A DNA stretch of 64,000 nt from JBIQJD01 sp044507695 (GCA_044507695.1 JBIQJD010000001.1:124001-188000); one strand, 5' to 3'; numbered from the stretch's first letter, positions 8,199 to 17,856 are shown. The notes: generated by a model not told the origin, from the letters alone. Numbers and translations are program-made.

Positions 8199-8909
8199 AT
8201 GAGATTCTCTTTAAATGTTGATCATGTTGCAACTTTAAGAAATGCACGAGGTGAGATGCAGCCGGATCCTGTTACTGCAGCCTTAATTGCAGAGCAGGCA
8301 GGCGCAGATGGAATTGTTGTTCATCTGCGTGAAGACAGAAGACATATAAATGAAAGAGATGTAAGACTGCTGCGTGAACTTCTTACAACAAAACTTGATC
8401 TTGAAATGGCAGCAACAGAAGAGATAATTAAAATTGCCTGCGATGTAGTTCCTGAATTAACTACAATTGTTCCTGAGAAGAGACAGGAATTAACTACAGA
8501 AGGCGGAATAAATGTAGTTGATAATATTAATCATCTGAGAGATACAATAACAGAATTGCATAATTATGATATTGAAGTTTCTCTCTTCATTGAACCGGAG
8601 ATAGATCAGATTGATGCTTCGGCAGAGATTAATTCAGATTTCATTGAAATTCATACCGGAGTTTTTGCAAATGCATTATCTGAAGAGGAACAATTTGATG
8701 AACTTGAACGGATAAGACTTGCAGCTAAACATGCAAAAAAACTTGGACTTGGTGTAAATGCCGGTCATGGATTGAATTATCAAAACATAAAAATATTCCG
8801 CGAACTTTCTGATATTGATGAGGTAAGCATCGGGCAGGCTGTAATTGCGCGCGCGGTTTTTGTTGGAATAAAAGAAGCAGTCCGTGAGATGATAAGGCTG
8901 ATTGCTTGA
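8199..8909 (+). CDS. pdxJ: Pyridoxine 5'-phosphate synthase
   Basis: Cytoplasmic enzyme of the DXP-dependent vitamin B6 route; it condenses 1-deoxy-xylulose 5-phosphate with 3-amino-2-oxopropyl phosphate to give pyridoxine 5'-phosphate. The 236-residue TIM barrel has the family signatures NVDHVATLRNAR at the start, VVHLREDRRHI, EMAATEEI, GVNAGHGLNY and the terminal SIGQAVIARAVFVG phosphate-binding segment. The ATG follows AAGGTAG at a good distance. It converges on recQ with a single base between the two stop codons. The window also holds several PLP enzymes (48-52 kb), but nothing links them directly. Confidence 0.97.
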   Translation: MRFSLNVDHVATLRNARGEMQPDPVTAALIAEQAGADGIVVHLREDRRHINERDVRLLRELLTTKLDLEMAATEEIIKIACDVVPELTTIVPEKRQELTTEGGINVVDNINHLRDTITELHNYDIEVSLFIEPEIDQIDASAEINSDFIEIHTGVFANALSEEEQFDELERIRLAAKHAKKLGLGVNAGHGLNYQNIKIFRELSDIDEVSIGQAVIARAVFVGIKEAVREMIRLIA

Positions 8910-8910
8910 T

Positions 8911-11064
8911 TTACTTTTTCATTTTTCTGCAAGTGTAAATTAATCTTAACAGGTGCAGCTCTTCATAACTTATTTCACCGTTATTCTTTTCAAATATTGG
9001 TTTCATGCTGATTGATTCTGCATTCCTTAATTCCATAAAAATTTCTTTTTGTTTTGCTTCAGGAATTGAAATCCGTTTTTGTAATTCATCAATGCGAATA
9101 ATATTTCCTTCATTTACATACCTTGAAAGATGAGCAACAATTGTTTGAATCTGCACATTATATTCTTCTGCCAGTTCATCAATAGATTTACCGGCATTAA
9201 ATGCTTCACTCACTTCAATATACCGCAGTTTATTTAATTTCTTAATTGAAAATCTTTTGGATTTTTTAGAAACATTTTTGCCCGCATTATATTTTTTGAT
9301 CAGATCAATAAAAATATGGCCGTATCTTTCAAACTTTCTTCTGCCAACTCCGGGAATTCTTAAAAAATCCTGTTCAGTTACTGGAAAATGAACTGACATA
9401 TGAACTAACGATTGATCCGTAAAAATGATATATGGCGGAATATCATATTGATCAGCAAGCTGTTTCCTGTTTTTACGCAGAAGTTCAAATAATGCTTCAT
9501 CATATTTTTCAGAACTTGGTTCTACCTTCTTGTACTTTAATTGAGATTCATTAATCAATCCATAGACTTTTTCATTCCTTAAAAAAACATCGTATGATTT
9601 CAAACCAAGTTTTAAGCTGCCGAATTCAATATCCCGTTCAATTAATTTTTTTGAAAGAAGCTGCTGTGAAATAAACTGCCACTGCCTTTTTGAAAATTCT
9701 TTTCCAACACCATAAACAGTAAGTCTGTTATGCCCGTTCTTAAAAATTTTTTCAGATTCTGATCCTGTTAATACATCAATAACATAATTTGCGCCGTATA
9801 TTTCTCCAGTTCGTTTAATTGTTGATAAAAATTTTTGAGCAGGAATTGTTATGTCTGTCAAATCTTTTTCATCGGCAAGACAGTTATCGCACATCAAACA
9901 ATTTTCCACATTATAATTTTCACCAAAATAAGAAATAAGCGGAATCCTTCTGCAGGCACTATGTTCTGCATATTTTACCATTGCATTCAGATGTTCTTTG
10001 GCAGAAAGCCATTCTTTCCGGTCTTCTTTTTGATCAATAAAAAAATTTATCTTTGAAATATCAGAATAACTGAAGAGCAAAAGGCAATCAGCACGCAAGC
10101 CATCTCTGCCAGATCTTCCGATTTCCTGGTAGTATGATTCAATATTTTTTGGCAGATCATGATGAATTACAAATCTTACATTGGATTTATTTATTCCCAT
10201 TCCAAATGCAATTGTTGCAATTATAATCTGAACTTCATCCTTTATAAATAAATCCTGGTTTATATTTCTCTCTTCATCAGAAAGCCCGGCATGATATGGT
10301 TTTGTTGAATATCCCATTCTTGATAAATCTTCATGAAGCTCATCCACCTGTCTGCGCGAAAAGCAGTAAATAATTCCTGCTTGATTTTTATGTTCTTCAA
10401 GAAAATCAACAACCTGGCTTAATGGATCTCTTTTGGGAATTACGCGCAGAAATAAATTTTCACGGTTAAAACTTGCAACAAATTTTGAAGCATCAACAAG
10501 ATTCAGATTTCTTTCAATATCATTTTGCACGCGCGGAGTTGCAGTTGCTGTTAGTGCAATACAAACGGCTGAAGGAAATCGTTTTCTCAAACTGCCAAGC
10601 TGCCTGTAATCAGGCCTGAAATCATGTCCCCATTCGGAAATACAATGTGCTTCATCAACAGTAATGCAATCTAATTTAACACTGCTTAGTAAATTCTTAA
10701 TATCATCTTTTGCAAGTGATTCCGGTGCAAGATAAAGCAGATTTACCGTTCCATTTTTTACATTGGTAAAATTTAAGTTATACTCACGCGGAGTTAATGA
10801 ACTATTTAATAATGCAGCTTTAATTCCAAGTTGCTTTAATTGTTCAACTTGGTCTTTCATTAATGAAATAAGAGGAGAAATAACAATTGTTAAGCCATTA
10901 TAAATTAAAGAAGGAATCTGGTAGCAAATTGATTTACCGCCGCCGGTGGGCATTATTACCAAAGAGTCCTTTTTATTCAGAACATTTTTAATTATATCTT
11001 CCTGCAGCGGTTTAAATGAATCATAGCCGAAGACATTTTTTAATATTAATTTTGCTTTTTCCAA
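8911..11064 (-). CDS. recQ: ATP-dependent DNA helicase RecQ
   Basis: 3'-to-5' DNA helicase for recombination and repair, 717 residues. The Walker A TGGGKS is at 40-45, DEAH at 137-140 followed by the RecQ-typical CISEWGHDFRPDY, and motif VI is QEIGRSGRDG. The zinc-binding cysteines are C371, C389, C392 and C395, followed by the winged-helix RQC region. An HRDC domain (about 520-590) and a C-terminal helix-turn-helix-like segment (IDELAEEYNVQIQTIVAHL) complete a long RecQ architecture. It converges with pdxJ and is divergent from satD. The start is ATG. Confidence 0.95.
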   Translation of the reverse strand: MEKAKLILKNVFGYDSFKPLQEDIIKNVLNKKDSLVIMPTGGGKSICYQIPSLIYNGLTIVISPLISLMKDQVEQLKQLGIKAALLNSSLTPREYNLNFTNVKNGTVNLLYLAPESLAKDDIKNLLSSVKLDCITVDEAHCISEWGHDFRPDYRQLGSLRKRFPSAVCIALTATATPRVQNDIERNLNLVDASKFVASFNRENLFLRVIPKRDPLSQVVDFLEEHKNQAGIIYCFSRRQVDELHEDLSRMGYSTKPYHAGLSDEERNINQDLFIKDEVQIIIATIAFGMGINKSNVRFVIHHDLPKNIESYYQEIGRSGRDGLRADCLLLFSYSDISKINFFIDQKEDRKEWLSAKEHLNAMVKYAEHSACRRIPLISYFGENYNVENCLMCDNCLADEKDLTDITIPAQKFLSTIKRTGEIYGANYVIDVLTGSESEKIFKNGHNRLTVYGVGKEFSKRQWQFISQQLLSKKLIERDIEFGSLKLGLKSYDVFLRNEKVYGLINESQLKYKKVEPSSEKYDEALFELLRKNRKQLADQYDIPPYIIFTDQSLVHMSVHFPVTEQDFLRIPGVGRRKFERYGHIFIDLIKKYNAGKNVSKKSKRFSIKKLNKLRYIEVSEAFNAGKSIDELAEEYNVQIQTIVAHLSRYVNEGNIIRIDELQKRISIPEAKQKEIFMELRNAESISMKPIFEKNNGEISYEELHLLRLIYTCRKMKK

Positions 11065-11157
11065 GGGTTGAGTTTACCTGATTTGGTTTGGCTAATATAA
11101 TAAAATTACAATGCTATGTTGTAATTATTTTTTGATTTCAGTATTAAAAATTGTTTA

Positions 11158-11234
11158 TTCAACCAAATGGGTAGAAAAATAAAAATTCAACCAAAATGGT
11201 TGAAAAATAAAAATTCAACCAAACAGGTTGAATT
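11158..11234. promoter_or_regulatory. Three palindromic operator-like repeats at 28-bp spacing
   Basis: TTCAACC-N5-GGTTGAA is perfect at 11186-11204 and flanked by copies starting at 11158 (right arm degenerate) and 11214 (both arms intact). Copies one and two also share the spacer GAAAAATAAAAA. Starts are exactly 28 bases apart, which places the sites nearly on the same face of the helix. They sit 35 to 110 bases upstream of satD and between the divergent recQ and satD genes. This is the expected arrangement for cooperative binding of a dimeric regulator; the regulator is not identified. Confidence 0.65.
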
Positions 11235-11268
11235 ACAGTTTTATATTGGTTAACTTAAATCAAAAAAA

Positions 11269-11895
11269 ATGAAAAGAATAGCAGTAATTGCAGATATAGT
11301 TTCTTCTAAAAGAATAAAGAACAGGGCAGAGGTTCAGAAAAAACTTCAGTCTGCTTTCAGAAGAATAAACAAAAACAGCAGTGTTATTTCACCTTATACA
11401 ATAACACTTGGAGACGAATTCCAGGCAGTGTATGATAAAGCTGATTTTCTTTTTAAAGATATCTGGCAGATAATTTATTCTGTTCACCCGGTTAAGATAA
11501 GATTTTCAATCGGTGTTGGAGAAATTTCTACACGGATAAACAGAAAGCAGGCAATCGGAATGGATGGACCGGCATTTTATAATGCGCGCAAAGGACTGGA
11601 AGAGTTGAAAAATACAGGATACCTGTTAAACATAATTTTTGAAGAATCAAACAACACTGAGATTTGCAGGCAAAGCCTTTATCTTATTTCACATTTTGCT
11701 GAGAACTGGAAAGAAACACGCGTTAAAATTTTAACAATGCTGCATGAAGGATTAATGCCAAAAGAAATTGCCAGCCGCATGGCTGTAACTGATAAAGCTG
11801 TTTATAAAAATATAACATCAGGCGCACTGTATGTTGTACTAAATTTAACAACAGAAATCGCTAAACAAATAAACAAATCATTACAAAAGAAATAA
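11269..11895 (+). CDS. SatD family protein with C-terminal helix-turn-helix
   Basis: 208-residue cytoplasmic protein. The N-terminal half matches the SatD family by the pattern IAVIADIVSSKRIKNR, the segment TITLGDEFQAVYD, and RFSIGVGEI. This looks like a nucleotide-cyclase/GGDEF-like fold, but catalysis is unproven. Residues about 160-185 (LMPKEIASRMAVTDKAVYKNI) form a LuxR/sigma-4-like helix-turn-helix, so DNA binding is plausible. It is the first gene of a three-gene unit with the next two, with 1-base spacing and overlap. The three palindromes upstream make autoregulation an attractive inference. The biochemical role of SatD proteins is unknown to me. Confidence 0.72.
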   Translation: MKRIAVIADIVSSKRIKNRAEVQKKLQSAFRRINKNSSVISPYTITLGDEFQAVYDKADFLFKDIWQIIYSVHPVKIRFSIGVGEISTRINRKQAIGMDGPAFYNARKGLEELKNTGYLLNIIFEESNNTEICRQSLYLISHFAENWKETRVKILTMLHEGLMPKEIASRMAVTDKAVYKNITSGALYVVLNLTTEIAKQINKSLQKK

Positions 11896-11896
11896 G

Positions 11897-12643
11897 ATGG
11901 AATTTTTTTACCTGCTTAATACTGCAATGTTTTCACGGTTGTTTTTTTTGTTTAGAGATCAGCCGCTTACTCTGCGCAAATATTTTGTAATGATGTTAAT
12001 TCAGGTTGTTCTGCTGCTGGCATTCCGGATAAACTTTGGTTTAGTAATTCTTATACTGCTTACTGCTGCAATTAATTATTTGTTTTTTCTTATTGAAAAC
12101 AGAATTGAAAAATTAAATCTATTCAGATTTTTATCATTCATAACTTTACTAATCATCTTCAGCGTTTTTACTTCAGGAATTTTTGAATTAGAATTTAATT
12201 CCGGGTTAATTGTTTTTTTCCATTTCTTAGCCGGAGTGTCAGTTCTATTTAAAATTTTTGAAGAAGGAAATCTCCATACTGCAAATCTGGTTATTACAGG
12301 ATTACTTTTTCTTTTGAATGAAGTAAATCTTTTCATCCGTTATCTTTTTGAATTATTTGCTGTTGAACCCAAAGTCGAAGAAGAAAGTTCAAATGAAATT
12401 GATAGGAAGGAATATAATGCCGGCAGGGTAATAGGAATGCTTGAGCGCGTGCTGATTTTCTTTTTTGTACTGATAAATCAGTTTGCAGCAATTGGATTTA
12501 TAATTGCCGCAAAAGGATTTACAAGATTTAAAGAACTTGATAAACGTGAATTTGCAGAGTACGTTTTAATTGGAACGTTATTATCTTCGCTGCTGGCAAT
12601 GGCGGCTGCTCTTCTAATCAAAACCTTAATTGCATATTATTGA
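11897..12643 (+). CDS. Multi-pass membrane protein of unknown function
   Basis: 248 residues with about six or seven hydrophobic segments (roughly 27-42, 46-65, 77-95, 104-120, 130-155, 180-210, 220-245). A charged stretch near residues 160-175 (KVEEESSNEIDRKEY) forms the main soluble loop. It starts one base after satD stops, so the two are almost certainly translated together. Small membrane proteins often accompany satD genes, which suggests a shared job, perhaps a membrane partner of SatD. No enzyme motif is visible. Confidence 0.7.
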   Translation: MEFFYLLNTAMFSRLFFLFRDQPLTLRKYFVMMLIQVVLLLAFRINFGLVILILLTAAINYLFFLIENRIEKLNLFRFLSFITLLIIFSVFTSGIFELEFNSGLIVFFHFLAGVSVLFKIFEEGNLHTANLVITGLLFLLNEVNLFIRYLFELFAVEPKVEEESSNEIDRKEYNAGRVIGMLERVLIFFFVLINQFAAIGFIIAAKGFTRFKELDKREFAEYVLIGTLLSSLLAMAAALLIKTLIAYY

Positions 12644-13425
12644 TGAAACTTCAGCATTCCGCACTTAAAGAAAAATTAGAATACCATTACAAGGCATTTG
12701 ATAAATCACAAATCTCACCTGATCCGCTTCAGTTTCTTCATTTATTTTCTGATGAAAAAGAAATTGAACTTGCTGGCTTTATTTCAGCCGTGTTTGCTTA
12801 CGGAAATGTTAAGCAGATAATAAATACGCTGAATAAACTTTTTGCTGCCGGTAATAACAAGCCTTATGATTTTATTCTGAACTCAGGTGCTGCAGAATTA
12901 AAGAAATCTCTATCAGGAATAAAGCACAGGTTTTACTCGGAGGATGATATAAATAATTTCTTTCAAACAATAAGAGCGGTGTATAAGAATGAAGAAAGTT
13001 TAGAAAATCTATTCATGAAATTTTATAATCCGGATGATAAGAATCTTAAAAATGCTATAAATAAATTTTCAAAATTTTTTCTTGAAAAAACCGGCAGCAA
13101 AATTTCACATGGAATAAAATTTATGTTTCCTCTGCCGGAAAAGGGAAGTGCATGTAAACGGATGAATCTTTTTTTAAGATGGATGATTAGAAAAGACGAA
13201 CTTGATTTTGGTATTTGGAATAAAATTCCGCCTTCAAAACTTGTTATTCCGGTTGATACACATGTTGCAAGAATCTGTAAACAGTTAAAACTTACTTCAC
13301 GTAAAAATGTAAATTGGAAAATGGCTGAAGAGATTACGGAAAATTTAAAAAAGTTTGATTCACATGATCCTGTTAAATATGATTTTGCAATCTGCCATAT
13401 TGGTATGAGAAGAATGAATTTCTAA
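12643..13425 (+). CDS. DUF2400 / TIGR02757 family protein
   Basis: 260-residue protein. The C-terminal part (IPVDTHVARICKQLKL, then DPVKYDFAICHIGM) is the signature of the TIGR02757/DUF2400 family and resembles the VDTHV region of HhH-GPD DNA glycosylases such as endonuclease III, but catalytic residues are not established. The ATG at 12643 overlaps the preceding TGA by one base (TGATG), so translational coupling is likely; an in-frame TTG one codon earlier is less likely. Function is unknown; a nucleic-acid role is an inference from the fold resemblance. Confidence 0.75.
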   Translation: MKLQHSALKEKLEYHYKAFDKSQISPDPLQFLHLFSDEKEIELAGFISAVFAYGNVKQIINTLNKLFAAGNNKPYDFILNSGAAELKKSLSGIKHRFYSEDDINNFFQTIRAVYKNEESLENLFMKFYNPDDKNLKNAINKFSKFFLEKTGSKISHGIKFMFPLPEKGSACKRMNLFLRWMIRKDELDFGIWNKIPPSKLVIPVDTHVARICKQLKLTSRKNVNWKMAEEITENLKKFDSHDPVKYDFAICHIGMRRMNF

Positions 13426-13491
13426 ACCTTAAAAAGATTTACAAAATATACTCTCTAAATTTCTTTGTACGAATTCAAATTTAATCCATCG

Positions 13492-13518
13492 ATTCGTAAA
13501 TCCGCAAATTCATAATCC
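13492..13518. repeat. Short dispersed repeat (ATTCG-AATCC type)
   Basis: ATTCGTAAATCC, four bases, ATTCATAATCC. Same two-unit layout and spacing as the element at 4909-4935, with a few substitutions. It lies in the gap between the DUF2400 gene and the OPT transporter gene. Confidence 0.4.
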
Positions 13519-13609
13519 ACCAAATCTCTTGTTGCATTTGTAACTCATTATTCAAATATTCAGAATCGTTTTTAAATAAAATATTACAACCAATTGGGAG
13601 CAGCGGCTT

Positions 13610-15667
13610 ATGGCGGAAAACAATACAGCTTCAGGCTTCAAACCTTATATCTCTCCAACAGAAACAATTCCCGAATTTACTTTAAAATCAATCTTACTTG
13701 GCGCGTTCTTCGGAATTCTTTTTGGCGCTGCTACAGTATATCTTGCATTAAAGGCGGGATTAACAGTATCTGCATCTATTCCAATTGCTGTGCTGGCAAT
13801 TTCTATTGGCAGAAAGTTTTTTAAAACTTCAATTCTTGAAAATAATATTATTCAAACAACAGGCTCCGCGGGTGAATCTATTGCCGCAGGGGTTGTTTTT
13901 ACCTTGCCCGCATTCTTGTTCATGTCATTAAATGAAAATAATGTAAGTGTTGGTGCAGATTATTTTAATTACTGGACAATATTTTTTCTTGCAATGTTCG
14001 GCGGTATACTCGGAACTTTAATGATGATACCATTAAGACGTTCGCTGATTGTAAATGAGCATCATACTCTTCCTTATCCTGAAGGTACTGCATGTGCATC
14101 CGTTCTTATTGCCGGTGAAAAAGGAGGCAACTTTGCAAAAACAGCCTACATGGGATTATCCGTTGCATTGGTTTATGCATTCTTACAAAAAGTTTTTCAT
14201 GTAATTGCTGAAGCTCCAAAATGGGTCACTGCACAAACAAATAAGTATTTTCCTTCTGCCACTGTAAATGGTGAAATTACACCAGAATATCTTGGAGTTG
14301 GTTATATAATTGGTCCGCGCATTGCAGGCGTGCTTGTAGCCGGCGGAGTGCTTGCCTGGGTTGGTTTAATTCCATTGCTTGCAAGTCTTGTACCCATGGC
14401 AACCATTGCAGAGCAACTGGTTAAACTCGGTTACCTTCCGAATCTTACCACACCCGGCGGACCGGGCGGCTGGGATCCTGCAACTCAAACTTTTGCAGAT
14501 GTTCCTCAGGCAATATACAGAGCTTATGTAAGACAGATCGGCGCTGGAGCTGTAGCAGCGGGCGGGTTTATAACATTAATAAAAACTTTTCCTACAATTA
14601 TTTCTTCATTTAAAAACAGCATGGCTTCATTAAAAGATAAAAAAGCAAATGTTGCTGTTTCAAGAACAGAAAATGATCTGTCATTCCTTACCGTAATTGG
14701 CGGAAGTATTGGGCTCGTTATTCTGATGACTATTCTGCCGCAGATTCCGGGTGATTCTGTTTTTAATAAATTATTAATCGGAATTCTTGTTGTAATATTT
14801 GGATTTTTCTTTGTTACTGTTTCAAGCCGTATTGTGGGTATAATTGGTTCCAGTTCAAATCCTATTTCCGGAATGACAATTGCCACACTCATGGGCACAG
14901 CACTTGTCTTTATTGCAGTTGGCTGGACCGGTTTAGTTTATGAGCCAATGGCACTTGTTGTGGGAAGTATGATTTGTATTGCTGCAGCTAATGCCGGTGC
15001 AACATCACAGGATTTGAAAACCGGTTTTATAGTTGGTGCTACTCCAAAATATCAGCAGATAGCTTTATTTGTTGGCGCCATAGTTTCATCAATTGTTATT
15101 GGTGCAACTGTTCAGATACTTGATAATCCTACGCAGGAAATGGCTGCACAGGGCATTACACATGCAATTGGCAGTAATGCATTTCCTGCACCGCAGGGAA
15201 CATTGATGGCAACATTAATTAAAGGATTACTTTCATTCAATCTTGATTGGCAGTTTGTACTCGTTGGAGTCTTCATAGCAATAACTGTTGAACTCTGCGG
15301 AGTAAAATCCTTATCATTTGCAGTAGGAGCTTACCTGCCGCTTTCAACAACCCTTCCCATCTTTGTTGGTGGAGCAATAAAGGGTATCTCAGATTCTGTT
15401 GCTAAAAGAAAGGGTGAAACTCTGGAGGATAGTGAACTTGGTAAAGGAAGCTTGTTTGCAACCGGACTTGTTGCCGGCGGAGCATTGTTTGGTGTGATAG
15501 TAGCTTTACTTTCTGTGAACGAAGGAATCGAAAATTTCTTAAGAAAATTAAATTTTGAAGAAGGTTTGATTCATTTGCTTGGTGGTTCAGGTTATGAAAT
15601 TCTTGGTGTTATTTTCTTTGCAGTGATGGGTTATATTCTTTACAGAGTATCCAGAAGAAAAGATTAG
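13610..15667 (+). CDS. OPT family oligopeptide/metal-chelate transporter
   Basis: Integral membrane transporter of 685 residues with about 14-16 predicted helices. OPT-family features include the N-terminal LLGAFFGILFGAATVYLALK segment, the conserved NEHHTLPYPEGTACASVL, and late SSNPISGMTIATL and GATSQDLKTG motifs. OPT proteins import oligopeptides or siderophore/nicotianamine-type metal chelates, driven by protons; the substrate here cannot be told. The ATG is preceded by GGGAG nine bases upstream. The following MFS gene begins two bases after its stop, so the two transporters form one transcript. Confidence 0.93.
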   Translation: MAENNTASGFKPYISPTETIPEFTLKSILLGAFFGILFGAATVYLALKAGLTVSASIPIAVLAISIGRKFFKTSILENNIIQTTGSAGESIAAGVVFTLPAFLFMSLNENNVSVGADYFNYWTIFFLAMFGGILGTLMMIPLRRSLIVNEHHTLPYPEGTACASVLIAGEKGGNFAKTAYMGLSVALVYAFLQKVFHVIAEAPKWVTAQTNKYFPSATVNGEITPEYLGVGYIIGPRIAGVLVAGGVLAWVGLIPLLASLVPMATIAEQLVKLGYLPNLTTPGGPGGWDPATQTFADVPQAIYRAYVRQIGAGAVAAGGFITLIKTFPTIISSFKNSMASLKDKKANVAVSRTENDLSFLTVIGGSIGLVILMTILPQIPGDSVFNKLLIGILVVIFGFFFVTVSSRIVGIIGSSSNPISGMTIATLMGTALVFIAVGWTGLVYEPMALVVGSMICIAAANAGATSQDLKTGFIVGATPKYQQIALFVGAIVSSIVIGATVQILDNPTQEMAAQGITHAIGSNAFPAPQGTLMATLIKGLLSFNLDWQFVLVGVFIAITVELCGVKSLSFAVGAYLPLSTTLPIFVGGAIKGISDSVAKRKGETLEDSELGKGSLFATGLVAGGALFGVIVALLSVNEGIENFLRKLNFEEGLIHLLGGSGYEILGVIFFAVMGYILYRVSRRKD

Positions 15668-15669
15668 AA

Positions 15670-16947
15670 ATGACAGAAGAAATAAAAATTACACGTAATG
15701 AACCATCCCCGTTTTACCGGTGGGTGGTTCTTTTTTTTATAAGCCTTGCAATGTTTGGCAATTACTATGTGTACGATAGTATTGCACCTATAGCTGATCT
15801 GCTTAAAAGCCAGCTTGGATTTTCCGATGAACAAATTGGCTCGCTCTATTCAGTTTATAGTATTGCTGCCATAATTGTTTTGTTAATCGGCGGATATGTT
15901 ATAGATAAGTTCGGAACAAAAATTTCTACATTTGTTTTTGCTGTACTTTGTACTATCGCCGCAATACTAACAATGGTTTCTCCTCAAATTGAAATAATGA
16001 TGGCCGGCAGAGTGCTGCTCGGGCTTGGTGCAGAACCATTAATTGTTGCAATTACAACCGCACTTGCAAAATGGTTTAAAGGAAAAGAGCTTGGTTTTGC
16101 TTTCGGAATTAATTTAATGATTGCCAGACTTGGTTCTGTTGCCGCCGATAATTCACCATCATGGGCAAGCGATTATTTTACTGATTGGCAAAGCCCGTTA
16201 TTTCTTGCTGTTATTATATCCTTAACCTGCATAATTGGTGCAGTTGTTTATTGGGTTATGGAATCTAAAGCTGAAAAAAAATATAGTTTAGGTTCTGCCG
16301 GGCAGACAGATAAACTGGATATAAAACAGCTTTACAAATTTAATTTATCTTTCTGGCTGATAGTTGGTTTATGTATAACTTTTTATTCTGCAATCTTTCC
16401 ATTCAGAACTTTTGCAATTAAATTTTTTATGGAAGCTCATGGTGCCAGCCGTGAAATGGCGGGATTCCTCAACAGCATCCTGCCAACATCTGCAATTATT
16501 GCTACGCCGTTATTTGGTTTACTGGTTGATAAGGTGGGAAACAGAGCATTGTTCATGGCATTTGGATCATTGCTTCTTGTTCCGGTTTATCTGCTTATGG
16601 CATATACTGATATTTCTCTTTATGTACCAATAATAATGATGGGTGTTGCCTTCTCACTTATTCCAGCAGTTATGTGGCCTTCTGTTGCATATATAATTGA
16701 AGAGAAAAGATTAGGTACAGCTTATTCATTGATGACATTAATTCAGCAGATTGGTCTTGCGGGAATGAACTGGCTTATTGGTAAATCAAATGATATTGGC
16801 GGCGCAAGTGCTGATAATCCTGAAGGATATAATATTGGTCTTTGGATTTTTTCTATTCTCGGATTTTTGGGATTAATATTTTCTTACTATCTGAGGAAAA
16901 TTGAAAAAGGTCCGCGAGGGCATGGCCTGGAACAAGTAATCCACTGA
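15670..16947 (+). CDS. Major facilitator superfamily transporter
   Basis: 425 residues with 12 predicted transmembrane helices and a central loop near residues 195-220. Family features include GGYVIDKFGTKIS (the motif A loop between helices 2 and 3), the motif repeated in the second half as FGLLVDKVGNRAL, and an AGRVLLGLGAEPL segment in helix 4. It resembles the ACS/OFA-type MFS groups that move organic anions or sugar derivatives, but the substrate is not identifiable. It is coupled to the OPT gene with a two-base gap, suggesting related nutrients such as peptides or their breakdown products. Confidence 0.88.
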   Translation: MTEEIKITRNEPSPFYRWVVLFFISLAMFGNYYVYDSIAPIADLLKSQLGFSDEQIGSLYSVYSIAAIIVLLIGGYVIDKFGTKISTFVFAVLCTIAAILTMVSPQIEIMMAGRVLLGLGAEPLIVAITTALAKWFKGKELGFAFGINLMIARLGSVAADNSPSWASDYFTDWQSPLFLAVIISLTCIIGAVVYWVMESKAEKKYSLGSAGQTDKLDIKQLYKFNLSFWLIVGLCITFYSAIFPFRTFAIKFFMEAHGASREMAGFLNSILPTSAIIATPLFGLLVDKVGNRALFMAFGSLLLVPVYLLMAYTDISLYVPIIMMGVAFSLIPAVMWPSVAYIIEEKRLGTAYSLMTLIQQIGLAGMNWLIGKSNDIGGASADNPEGYNIGLWIFSILGFLGLIFSYYLRKIEKGPRGHGLEQVIH

Positions 16948-17103
16948 GGGATATTCTGATTATTAAAGAGTATTTTTTTAAAATAATTTATGGATTTTCT
17001 TCCATAATCATTTCTTATTTATAAAATTGCAGAACTCTTCTGCGCAAAGGTAAATACCTTTTTAGGATTATTATTCTTAAGTTAATAGTCCAATTGAGGA
17101 TGT

Positions 17104-17841
17104 ATGAAATTTTTAATTTTAACCGGAATAATTTCTTTAACCTTTTGTGTTTCTGCTAAAGCGCAAGCTTTTGGATTTGGCTGTCTCGGCTTTGTTGGCG
17201 GTTATGCCGGCTACAGCTATCAAAGATATACTCCAACCGGATTGAATGACTATATAAATGTATTTAATGAATCACAAAATGATTCTCTCGCTTCACCAAT
17301 GGGAGAATTTGGTAAAGCAAGAGGCTATAGGGTTGGACTGAATTTTTTCCGAGCCAATCTTGAAGGATTTATCCTTACAACGAAAGGATTTTATCAGCAC
17401 CTGACAGAAAAAAATGAAGCAAGTGTGGGTGAAACTTCAACATCTTTAAAACTGGATATTAAAAGCTGGGGTGTGGGGCTTGATCTTGGAACATCTATAA
17501 CAGGTGCTCTTAGCTGGAAGGTAATTGATGCAGCAGTTCTTTTCAATTCAGCTACACTAACTAACACTGCAAACGCGCCTGGTACTACAGAAGTTAAAAA
17601 ATATCAAACGGATGCTTCAGTCATCGGTTATTCAGTTGGAACTGGATTTATTTTAGAGATAGTTGATGAATATATCAGCCTTGAAGGGCTGGCTGGTTAT
17701 ACAGTTTTTAAAATTGATAATGTATCTGATAATGATATTCCATTCCCTGCAGATGAAACTGCTGCCGTTCCGATGAAAAACTTTATTGAATCAGGCGGGT
17801 TTAATGCTGTAATTCAAATTAATATTGGTTTTCCATTATAA
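17104..17841 (+). CDS. Small outer-membrane beta-barrel protein, unknown
   Basis: 245 residues beginning with a signal peptide (KFLILTGIISLTFCVSAKAQA, cut near residue 21). The mature part is rich in Gly, Phe and Tyr with alternating hydrophobic residues (YAGYSYQRYT, GYRVGLNFFRANLEGFIL, SWGVGLDLGTSI) and ends in INIGFPL, consistent with a small outer-membrane barrel of about 8-10 strands. No family is recognised. The ATG follows TTGAGGATGT. The aminopeptidase gene starts 15 bases downstream. Small hairpins at 16988-17007 and 17029-17043 precede it; their role is unclear. Confidence 0.65.
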   Translation: MKFLILTGIISLTFCVSAKAQAFGFGCLGFVGGYAGYSYQRYTPTGLNDYINVFNESQNDSLASPMGEFGKARGYRVGLNFFRANLEGFILTTKGFYQHLTEKNEASVGETSTSLKLDIKSWGVGLDLGTSITGALSWKVIDAAVLFNSATLTNTANAPGTTEVKKYQTDASVIGYSVGTGFILEIVDEYISLEGLAGYTVFKIDNVSDNDIPFPADETAAVPMKNFIESGGFNAVIQINIGFPL

Positions 17842-17856
17842 CAGATAGAATTTTTT

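Noticed and set aside
11158..11234. Possible short CRISPR array
   Set aside because: Only three units, each itself a palindrome, with no unique spacers between them; direct repeats of an operator explain it better.
14524..14898. Minus-strand open frame inside the OPT transporter gene
   Set aside because: It is a shadow of a clearly conserved transporter frame and lacks its own start signals.
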